Positions 7,399 through 14,460 of a stretch of 64,000 nucleotides of DNA are shown in pieces. The translations under genes were made by a program, and so were the position numbers. Numbering within the stretch: the first letter of the stretch is position 1; each line of letters starts with the position of its first letter. This DNA comes from JBHJHP01 sp042219855 (GTDB lineage: Bacteria > Bacteroidota > Bacteroidia > Bacteroidales > UBA5342), in NCBI RefSeq assembly GCF_042219855.1, contig NZ_JBHJHP010000007.1, positions 1-64,000 of the forward strand, in the 5' to 3' direction. Below the pieces are notes generated by a model, which was not told the origin of the DNA, ran no database searches, and saw only the letters and a list, made by a program, of their open reading frames with translations.

Positions 7399-7648
7399 TT
7401 CCCGCAGATGTCGCTGATTCTCGCGGAATTTTTTATTATACCTACTACGTTGATCGCGCAATTAATGTGATGCTTTCTTTATTTTCTCCCGCAGAAAGCG
7501 CAGATTCTCGCGGATTTTTTTATTATTCATAATACGTTGATCATGCGATTAATATGATACTTTCGTTATATTCTCCCGCAGATAGCGTTGATTTTCGCAG
7601 ATTTTATTAATTTTTTCTGCGGTGATCTGCGTAATCAGCGGGAAACAT
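7399..7648. repeat. CGCAGATT-type repeat array, copies B-D
   Basis: Three copies follow the GxxExxY gene: about 7399-7435, 7486-7530 and 7570-7648. The spacer between them is also repeated (TACGTTGAT about every 95 bases), so the array is a diverged tandem of about 95-base units. The last copy repeats bases 6946-6997 exactly and abuts the stop codon of the next gene. No gene is credible here. Confidence 0.8.
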
Positions 7649-8526
7649 CACTCCTGAAAGACTGACTTCAGATACCGAACATTGGCTCCGAAGTTGCCCC
7701 GTACATCCCTTGGGTTACTGGCATCCCGTGAACGCTCCACGAGCAGCCAGCCACTCCAGCCCATGTCGTCAAGCGTGGCTTTTATTTTTTGCATATCCAC
7801 CTGCGGATCGTTTTCCAGTAGGACACCATCCTTATTGGTGGCATGGATTTCACATATCCGGTCTTTTCCTAAAATCATTAATTCCTCACTTACATCCCGA
7901 CCTGCTTTGATGGGATTTGAAAAGTTAAAACATATCTGAATGGCTGGTGAACCGATATCATTCAGCAGTTCCACTTCACCTTTTGCATCCAATGCAGTTT
8001 CTATGCCAATGACCACGTCTGCTGCTTCAGCTTTCCTGCCTACTTCCTTTAAGCGTTCCACAATCTCATCACGACGTTCCGGATAACGGATCAAATCACC
8101 CTCCACTCCCAGTGGCAGAAATCCTACTTTAACGCCCATCAGCACCATAGTATTGATGCAATCCTGAACAGTTTCCACTGCACCTTCACGGGTTGGAAAA
8201 GACTGGGCATAAAAACCTGACATGGCCAGCGAGCTTATTTCAATACCCAGTTGCCTGGCCGTATCAAGGTACTGCTTTCTTATTAACGGATCAACCAGTT
8301 TATTATTAAACGTGGGGCGGCTGCCAAGGCCTCCCATATCCACCTCCACACCATCGGCACCAAGTTCTTTAGCTAAGGGCAGTGCGCTCAGTTTCTGACG
8401 TTTCAGAATCATCAAATCCACTACTCCAACCTTATAAAGTTGTTCTTTTTGGACCGGTTGACACGCTGTTATTCCAACAATCAAAACCAGTGCAAACCAA
8501 ATACCAATTTTACGTTTTTCATTCAT
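7648..8526 (-). CDS. TIM-barrel sugar isomerase/epimerase-like lipoprotein
   Basis: The 292-residue product has a lipoprotein signal (ITAC, Cys22) followed by an AP-endonuclease-2/xylose-isomerase-like TIM barrel: LGADGVEVDMGGLG, ISSLAMSGFYAQSF, LPLGVEGDLI, DVVIGIETALDAKG, and IHATNKDGVLLE near the metal-site strand, with WLLVERS near the end. Family members isomerise or epimerise sugars and keto-sugars at a metal centre. Export of such an enzyme is a recurrent oddity in Bacteroidota and Planctomycetes. It closes a minus-strand set (PhyH, Gfo/Idh, symporter) and lies 14 bases after the symporter gene. Substrate unknown. Confidence 0.8.
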   Translation of the reverse strand: MNEKRKIGIWFALVLIVGITACQPVQKEQLYKVGVVDLMILKRQKLSALPLAKELGADGVEVDMGGLGSRPTFNNKLVDPLIRKQYLDTARQLGIEISSLAMSGFYAQSFPTREGAVETVQDCINTMVLMGVKVGFLPLGVEGDLIRYPERRDEIVERLKEVGRKAEAADVVIGIETALDAKGEVELLNDIGSPAIQICFNFSNPIKAGRDVSEELMILGKDRICEIHATNKDGVLLENDPQVDMQKIKATLDDMGWSGWLLVERSRDASNPRDVRGNFGANVRYLKSVFQE

Positions 8527-8540
8527 TGAATCGATCTGTT

Positions 8541-10181
8541 TCAGTGGCCGTTAAAAATTATATACATGCTGACCATCACCAAAATCAATGCGCCCCACAT
8601 GATCCATACTTTTCTTGTTGGAGTAGGCAGCTTTCCGTAATCCAGTTCATTCTGGCTTTCTGATTTTGGATCCAACATGGTAATTAAAAAAGCTAAAACT
8701 GCCAAAAGGACAAAGATGTAAAAGGATAACAGCAGAAAATGAATGGAGAGCAGAAAGGTCACAAAGGAATGTATCGGTGTAAAAATAAACGATGGATTAA
8801 GTCCTGCCAGCATCTCCGGCTTTATGAAAATGTAGATGATTCCTATGCCAATACTGATGATGGTTCCGACTGATAAGGTAAAATTAGCAGCCCGCCGTGT
8901 TGTCTTTTTCCAGAGTACACCAAATAAAAAGACCACAGACATGGGCGGTGCGATAAAGCCAAGTACCGCCTGGAACTTATCGAACAGGTTCAGTCCGCTG
9001 ACGCTTTCAAAAGCAATGGCCAGAAAAACTGCGATGACAGCGCCAACTACCGTCACCACACGACCGATATTTACAATCTCCTTTTGTGAGGCTTCGGGCC
9101 TGAATTTTTTAATGTAAATATCCATAGTAAAAACAGTACTCAGTGAATTCAAAGCAGAATCGATGGTGCTGACGAGCGCCGCAATCAAAACGGCCATCAC
9201 CATGCCCACCATGCCGGTTGGCAGCAGGCGTGTTACCATGGTCATGTAGGCCTCATCGGGGTCACTTAAGTTCGGAAACAATACAAAACAGGTGATTCCC
9301 GGTATGATGAACAGCGCCACATCCAGAATTTTCAGCCAACCTGTAAAATTAGCACCAAGCTGTCCCTGCTGCAGGTTTTTAGCACCCAGTACAGATTGCA
9401 CCATGGACTGGTCCGTACACCAGAACCACACGCCCATTACGGGATAGCCCAGTACAATTGCCAGCCATGGATAGCTGGCATTATCACGCGGCAGAAGCAG
9501 GTTCCAGTATTCACCCGGTGTGGCATGAAAAATCTCCATGGGCCCGCCGGCTTTTATCACGCCGATTACTGTTAAAGCCAGCGAAACAACAATCAACAAT
9601 ATCATCTGAAACACATTGGTGTAGGCAATGGCTTTTAGTCCGCCCGCGATGGTAAAAAAAGCAGCGATGATTACCAGAATGATCACCGACATCCAGAGTG
9701 GCAGATTAAGGATCTGGCTCACCAGAATACCGCCGGCAAACAGTGTAAGTGCCAGCCATGAGATTAGGATCGTAGCCAGTGTATACCAGGCTAAGATTGT
9801 TCTGGTGGACTGCCCGAACCGTTTCCCCATAAATTCGGGAAGGGTCTGCACATTGGCGCCCAGATAACGTGGGGCAAATACTACAGCCAGCAGAAAGATA
9901 AACACAAAGGCATACCAGCCAAAGTTTCCGGCTACAATACCCGTGGTGTAACCGATGCTGGCAGAAGCAATCAGCATGGACGGCCCTACATTGGTTCCCC
10001 ACATGGTCAGGCCGATGCTGGACCAACCCAGCGACCTCCCTGCCAGAAACAGGTTTTCTTCCTTTTGATTCTTGTCCTTTTTTACAAAACTAACCCAATA
10101 GCCAATGCCAACAAGCACCAGCAGGTAAATGCCTACTATAATAAAATCGGGAGCTTTTAAAAATTCGTGAATTTGTTCCAT
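8541..10181 (-). CDS. sodium/solute symporter, SSS family (SLC5-like)
   Basis: The 546-residue protein has about 13-14 hydrophobic helices spread over its whole length. It carries SSS hallmarks: LFLAGRSLGWSSIGLTMWGTNVGPS near helix 2, RFGQSTRTILAWY, IAGGLKAIAYTNVFQM, ALVSTIDSALNSLSTVFTMDIY (the Na2-site region with conserved Ser/Thr) and a hydrophilic C-terminal stretch before the last helix. SSS proteins import sugars, uronates or other small solutes with sodium. The gene lies 24 bases after the PhyH gene and before the epimerase-like gene, so it probably imports the substrate of that cluster. The substrate is not readable from sequence. Confidence 0.9.
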   Translation of the reverse strand: MEQIHEFLKAPDFIIVGIYLLVLVGIGYWVSFVKKDKNQKEENLFLAGRSLGWSSIGLTMWGTNVGPSMLIASASIGYTTGIVAGNFGWYAFVFIFLLAVVFAPRYLGANVQTLPEFMGKRFGQSTRTILAWYTLATILISWLALTLFAGGILVSQILNLPLWMSVIILVIIAAFFTIAGGLKAIAYTNVFQMILLIVVSLALTVIGVIKAGGPMEIFHATPGEYWNLLLPRDNASYPWLAIVLGYPVMGVWFWCTDQSMVQSVLGAKNLQQGQLGANFTGWLKILDVALFIIPGITCFVLFPNLSDPDEAYMTMVTRLLPTGMVGMVMAVLIAALVSTIDSALNSLSTVFTMDIYIKKFRPEASQKEIVNIGRVVTVVGAVIAVFLAIAFESVSGLNLFDKFQAVLGFIAPPMSVVFLFGVLWKKTTRRAANFTLSVGTIISIGIGIIYIFIKPEMLAGLNPSFIFTPIHSFVTFLLSIHFLLLSFYIFVLLAVLAFLITMLDPKSESQNELDYGKLPTPTRKVWIMWGALILVMVSMYIIFNGH

Positions 10182-10205
10182 GCGTATCAGTGGTTATATT
10201 GGGAT

Positions 10206-10949
10206 TTATTTCATTCGTTTGCCGTTAACAATAAAAGGTTCGGCCATATACAACACCTCTCCGTTATCCTTTTTAATGGGTTGTTTTGAATATTGCATCA
10301 ACAATACCCGGCGTGATTTATTGGTTTTGTTTGATCCGCTGCGATGAAAACAAACGCTGGAAAACAAGGCAATATCCCCTTTTTTCAGAATGGCAGGAAT
10401 ACCCGGGTTATCGCCAAAATAACCGACCATGTCATTCGTGCCTTCCTGCAGGGTATGATCGATCCGCGTTCTTGTACCGGCGTCATCATACGGCAACAAA
10501 TACACCGTTCCATTCTCCTCAGTTACATCATCCAGTGGCATCCAGCACGACAGGTATGGTTCATGCTTTTCCGTGACATATCCCGAATCCTGATGCCAGG
10601 AAAAGGTCATGCCCTTATCTGCAGCTTTTACCACATACTGTTCCAGAAAAAGGTAAACATCGTCACCCAAAATACTGCGGGTTATCTGCTCCATTTCGTT
10701 TCCGAAGATCAAATCCTGCATCGGCTTACTATCGCCGCTGCGCATGGCAATAAAATAACGTTTGCCTTTGTGGTTAATCTCATCCACTTCCACGCCTTTG
10801 GCATCCATTTCGGCATCTTTCTCCATAATGAACCGTTCACATTCGTCCTGAATTTTTTCAATCATTTCAGGTGAAATAACATTGCGCAATATGACAAAGC
10901 CGTCCCGTTTGTACTGCTCAATTTGTTCTTTTGTTATGGGTGTTTTCAT
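10206..10949 (-). CDS. phytanoyl-CoA dioxygenase (PhyH) family Fe(II)/2-oxoglutarate oxygenase
   Basis: From the ATG chosen here (the longer frame opens with a GTG 18 bases upstream) the product has 247 residues. FKRDGFVILRNV-like residues at the N-terminus (YKRDGFVILRNVISPEMI), WHQDSGY (about 120-126, the HxD iron motif) and VCFHRSGSN (about 200, distal iron His) with a following Arg for 2-oxoglutarate (SRRVLLMQY) mark an intact PhyH-type oxygenase. The family hydroxylates small molecules and can demethylate by hydroxylating a methyl group. Its neighbours are a symporter and a Gfo/Idh dehydrogenase. A role in opening or demethylating an imported sugar is possible but inferred. There is no signal peptide, so it is cytoplasmic. 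Confidence 0.88.
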   Translation of the reverse strand: MKTPITKEQIEQYKRDGFVILRNVISPEMIEKIQDECERFIMEKDAEMDAKGVEVDEINHKGKRYFIAMRSGDSKPMQDLIFGNEMEQITRSILGDDVYLFLEQYVVKAADKGMTFSWHQDSGYVTEKHEPYLSCWMPLDDVTEENGTVYLLPYDDAGTRTRIDHTLQEGTNDMVGYFGDNPGIPAILKKGDIALFSSVCFHRSGSNKTNKSRRVLLMQYSKQPIKKDNGEVLYMAEPFIVNGKRMK

Positions 10950-11022
10950 AATATTTCGTTTTTGCACCTACAAATTCCCTGTCGAAAACCTGTATCATTG
11001 GTGAATTACTATTCGCTTCTTT

Positions 11023-12102
11023 TCATCCATTCAAATAGTCTTCCAGTCCGTATTCTTTTATAGTATTTGCCACCTTTTCCGGCTTTCCCGACTTCAACGA
11101 TTTTTCCATTGTTTTTAACAGCACAATGGTGCCGATACCCTCTTTAAGATCTGGATAGGCTGTAAAATCATGAATAATGCTTTCTGCAAAATGCTCCAGG
11201 TAGTTGTTATATTCTCCGGCATGATGTGATTTTCCTTCAAACCGGAAGTAATATTTCAGCATGTGATCAAAGGTAATTTGTTTGTCCTCACCATCCTTGT
11301 TCGAGATGGTATAGCGTAAATCCATGTAATCTGCCTGACTGCATCCCTGAGTTCCACGCAAAATACAGGTCATCTCGCTTTCGCGAATAAAGGGTTGAAC
11401 CGGACCCGAATATGATCCGCTCACACTGGCAATGCGACCATCCATAGCCTTAAAAATAAAATGCATGGTATCTTCGTTTTTCAGTCCGCCGGCTTTACCA
11501 TTCGGACTCAGCATGCCGTAACCCATCACCTCATCTATCTCCGGCAGGTACCAGCGAATAAAATCCACCGGATGGCTCAGACCGCCAAAAAGCCATTTAA
11601 AACTGTCCTGCAACGACCAGCCTTTCCCCAGGAACCACCGGTGATCAGCATTGTAGTTGGCCTCTATGGTAATCAGTTCACCGATCTCACCGTTTTCAAA
11701 ATCGAGCCGCTGCTTTTTCATGGGCTCAAAAAACCGGGAACTCTGCCCCACGAAAAGCTTCTTACCGGTTTTTCGGCTCAATTCAAGCAAATCCACTGCA
11801 ACTGAAAGATCATCCAGCAAAGGCTTGGTACACACTACGTGCTTATGATGACTCAAAGCCAGCTTTATGTGTTCTGCATGCAAATGATCCGGAGTATAAA
11901 TGCCAATCACGTCAATCTCCAGATCGTTCAGCATGTCGGAATAATCCGTAGTGTAATAATGAAAATCAAACTCTTTGGCACGCTGTTGACAAAGCGACTC
12001 ATTGATATCACAAATGGTTTTTAACCTGATATTCTTACTGTTCAGCGCTGCAGAAATCGTGCTTCTGCCTTCTCCCAGTCCCAAAATGCCTAACGTTATC
12101 AT
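11023..12102 (-). CDS. Gfo/Idh/MocA-family NAD(P)-dependent oxidoreductase
   Basis: The 359-residue protein starts with the nucleotide-binding turn LGILGLGEGR (about residues 3-12), has IGIYTPDHLHAEHIKLAL and the KP motif HVVCTKPLL (about 88-96), and then the open-sheet substrate domain with FGGLSHPVDFIRWYL (about 170-185), where the His/Asp often take part in catalysis. Family members oxidise or reduce hydroxyls of sugars and inositols. No signal peptide is visible. It lies 11 bases after the UroD-like gene and upstream of PhyH, as part of one minus-strand set. The sugar is unknown. Confidence 0.9.
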   Translation of the reverse strand: MITLGILGLGEGRSTISAALNSKNIRLKTICDINESLCQQRAKEFDFHYYTTDYSDMLNDLEIDVIGIYTPDHLHAEHIKLALSHHKHVVCTKPLLDDLSVAVDLLELSRKTGKKLFVGQSSRFFEPMKKQRLDFENGEIGELITIEANYNADHRWFLGKGWSLQDSFKWLFGGLSHPVDFIRWYLPEIDEVMGYGMLSPNGKAGGLKNEDTMHFIFKAMDGRIASVSGSYSGPVQPFIRESEMTCILRGTQGCSQADYMDLRYTISNKDGEDKQITFDHMLKYYFRFEGKSHHAGEYNNYLEHFAESIIHDFTAYPDLKEGIGTIVLLKTMEKSLKSGKPEKVANTIKEYGLEDYLNG

Positions 12103-12113
12103 ACGCCTTTCAA

Positions 12114-13178
12114 TTACCTGTATTTATCTACAATTTTTAATGCTGCATCAATTTCTTTTTCTGTCTTAAAGTCCACATTAATGTGCAAACCCTGCGTGCC
12201 AATGTTATCAATCAGGGGCTCCAGCTCATCGAGGGTGACCCAGTTAGCCATGATGGATTTTCCCGAAGCCAGAATCTTTTTATACAAATCGTACCAGCGC
12301 GGATCACCTCCCTGCGGTTCTCCGACTCCCGGTGTCCACTGTACAGCATTCAGTTCTTCAATGCTCAGAATGGCATCCAGATGGCGTTGAGCATCCACAC
12401 CGTCCAGATGATACAAGGTATAATCGATTTTCTGACACTGTTCTTTTATGAATGGCAGCACAAAACGGATATAGTCGTCTTCGGAAAACATGATGGAAAT
12501 ATCGGATTGCAGCTTGGAAACTTTTCCGGGTGCCCACAAAGAAAAATAACAAAAGGCCATTTCGCCATCCTCATTGATGATGTCATAAATCCGGTCGAAA
12601 ACCTGGAAATACACATCATTAATTTTCTGCAGTTGCTGTTCCAGACCTTCGGGGTCCATGATCATCTCCATCAAGGTGTCCTGCGTTCCACGGATACTGG
12701 CCAGCACGTCAAGCCCTTCCACCAGGTCGGGACAGCCTACATAATAGTTGCCGTTTGCCCTGGCTTTGCAGGCTTTCAACAAATCGAGATGCAGTTGCCA
12801 GGCGGGATCATTCTCATCCAGCTCCAGTTTTAACGGTGTTCCTTCCTTATGTTTGATCCAGATGGTATCTTCACCACCGTCCAGTTCAGCTCCCATCATA
12901 GCTGCCAGTGAACCGGGCCCCAGGTGTGTATTGGCAACGGGAAGAATATCAGCTTTAAACGAACTCCGCGACAATTGGTAATTCAGATTATCGGCCCGCC
13001 ATTCCGGATCGAACCAGTACTGTTTTATATCCTTTGGTTCAGGAGGTTTGATTATATCATCATGCGGTTTCCCATCCTTGTACAGATGTTCCCACATGCT
13101 CAGCACGATACCCTTACCGTTCCACCAGTCCAGATACCGCTGCTTTGATTCCTCCATATTATTTTTCCAGGTATTCAT
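12114..13178 (-). CDS. UroD-fold methyltransferase-like protein
   Basis: The 354-residue protein has the uroporphyrinogen-decarboxylase/methionine-synthase-like TIM barrel. YYVGCPDLVEGLDVLASIRGTQDTL, CYFSLWAPGKVSKLQSDISIMFSEDDY and TLYHLDGVDAQRHLDAIL are typical of the large uncharacterised UroD branch in Bacteroidota, Verrucomicrobia and Firmicutes, not of haem-synthesis HemE. It lacks a thioredoxin tail, unlike the corrinoid operon's protein. It is the first gene of the set that runs to 7648. Related proteins move methyl groups to or from corrinoids; here a link to O-methyl sugar breakdown is inference. It has no partner B12 protein in its own operon, but one lies at 5536-6204. Confidence 0.8.
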   Translation of the reverse strand: MNTWKNNMEESKQRYLDWWNGKGIVLSMWEHLYKDGKPHDDIIKPPEPKDIKQYWFDPEWRADNLNYQLSRSSFKADILPVANTHLGPGSLAAMMGAELDGGEDTIWIKHKEGTPLKLELDENDPAWQLHLDLLKACKARANGNYYVGCPDLVEGLDVLASIRGTQDTLMEMIMDPEGLEQQLQKINDVYFQVFDRIYDIINEDGEMAFCYFSLWAPGKVSKLQSDISIMFSEDDYIRFVLPFIKEQCQKIDYTLYHLDGVDAQRHLDAILSIEELNAVQWTPGVGEPQGGDPRWYDLYKKILASGKSIMANWVTLDELEPLIDNIGTQGLHINVDFKTEKEIDAALKIVDKYR

Positions 13179-13191
13179 ATTTCTTTGTTTT

Positions 13192-13764
13192 TACCACCAA
13201 GGTCACAATGATTTACTTTTCTCTGTGCTTTTTGCGATTCCTTTGTGTCCTTTGTGGTTATACACTTTACTTCTTTCTTCTTAACCACGAAGTTCACTAA
13301 GAAGGCACCAAGGTCACAATGATTTGTTTTTCTCCGTGCTCTTTGCGATTCCTTTGTGTCCTTTGTGGTTATACACTTTACTTCTTTCTTCTTAACCACT
13401 AAGTTCACGAAGAAGGCACTTAGGTCACTAAGTTTTAATGTCTCTCTGTGCTCCTTGTGATATCTTTGTGTTCTTTGTGGTTAAATCTCTTATTTTTTCT
13501 TAACCAACAAGGTCACCGAGCAGGCACCAAGGTCACCAAGGTTTTTTACTCTCTTCGTGCTCTTTGTGATTCCTTTGTGCCCTTTGTGGTTATACACTTT
13601 ACTTCTTTTATTTTTACCACCAAGATCACGAAGAAGACAGTAAGCTCACTAAGTTTTTTACTCCCTCCGTGCTCTTTTCGATTACCTTGTGTACTTTGTG
13701 GTTAAATCCTTTATTTTTTTCGTAACCACCAAGTTCACAAAGAAGGCACCAAGGTCACCAAGTC
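13192..13764. repeat. tandem array of about 110-base CACAAAG-type units
   Basis: Five units of about 108-112 bases, plus a partial one, start near 13192, 13283, 13394, 13503, 13615 and 13724. Each begins like AACCACGAAGTTCAC and ends like CCTTTGTGTCCTTTGTGGTT, so each unit is itself an imperfect inverted repeat made of 9-11 base CACAAAG words. Open frames inside are repeat translations without protein character. The array stops 20 bases before the second GxxExxY gene and continues beyond it. Confidence 0.9.
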
Positions 13765-13784
13765 TGATACGTTTATCTCCTTCA

Positions 13785-14174
13785 CTATAAATGGGATAAT
13801 TCTCCATTAATTACTCTTTTAATTCCATTTTTAAGTAATGCCACGTTAAAATTAATTAGTAAACCAAGCTTATAATCACCTAGTTTCATATACGTTAATG
13901 TTTGTGCAAGATGAACATCATTAAGCGCTTCAACACTTTTAATTTCTATAACAACTTTATTTTCCACAAGAATATCAATTCTATATCCAATTTCCAGTTT
14001 TACATTTTCAAATACAAGGGGCATAGGTTTCTCCTTCTGGACATATAAGCCTGCCTCTGAAAGTTTATAGGCCAAACATTCCTGATAGGCACTCTCAAGC
14101 AGACCCGGACCAAGTGCTTTATGAACTGCTAAAGCTTCATTAACTATTTTTGTAGCAATTTGATTTTCAGTCAT
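13785..14174 (-). CDS. GxxExxY protein (PD-(D/E)XK-like), copy 2
   Basis: The 129-residue protein has GPGLLESAYQECL (about residues 22-34), a nuclease-like ENVKLEIGYRIDILVENKVVIEIKS and the conserved end LGLLINFNVALLKNGIKR. It is a clear relative of the protein at 7004-7381, but far from identical. It sits in the middle of the CACAAAG repeat array: 573 bases of repeat lie on one side and about 250 on the other. Two distinguishable repeat units occur in the same order on both sides. The association with a repeat array mirrors the first copy, although the repeat family is different. The function of the family is unknown. Confidence 0.9.
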   Translation of the reverse strand: MTENQIATKIVNEALAVHKALGPGLLESAYQECLAYKLSEAGLYVQKEKPMPLVFENVKLEIGYRIDILVENKVVIEIKSVEALNDVHLAQTLTYMKLGDYKLGLLINFNVALLKNGIKRVINGELSHL

Positions 14175-14210
14175 AATTTATACTATGTTTACTCTACTTC
14201 CTTATTAATT

Positions 14211-14457
14211 TCTTTTGTGCCCTTTGCAGTCCTAAACTTTACTTCTTCCATTTTAACCCCGAAGTTCACTAAGAAGGCTCCAAGGTCACAATGATTTGTT
14301 TTTCTCCGCACTCTTTGCAATTCCTTTGTGTCCTTTGTGGTTATATCTCTCATTTTTTTCTTAACCACCAAGTTCACGAAGAAGGTACCAAGGTCACAAA
14401 GTTTTAATGTCTCTCTGTGCTCCTTGTGATATCTTTGTGTCCTTTGTGGTTATATCC
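14211..14457. repeat. CACAAAG-type repeat array, distal side
   Basis: About 2.3 units of the same repeat as 13192-13764. Bases 14399-14440 equal 13430-13471 exactly (42 bases), and the unit before each also matches (the CAATGATTTG variant at about 13308 and 14281). The pair of units is thus present as a direct duplication on each side of the GxxExxY gene. The array ends 3 bases before the GH31 stop codon. Confidence 0.88.
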
Positions 14458-14460
14458 AAT

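Noticed and set aside
7341..7532. 63-codon open frame on the plus strand
   Set aside because: It lies in CGCAGATT repeats and overlaps the start of the GxxExxY gene; its residues repeat (ADSRGIFYY/ADSRGFFYY) because the DNA repeats.
13175..13408. 77-codon open frame on the minus strand in the repeat array
   Set aside because: It contains the repeat twice (two copies of the same CITTKDTKES-type phrase) and has no family features; it is a translation of the CACAAAG units. Similar frames at 13448-13705 and 14189-14377 were rejected for the same reason.
13192..14457. CRISPR array
   Set aside because: The repeats are direct but long (about 110 bases), diverged and without unique spacers, and no Cas genes are present.
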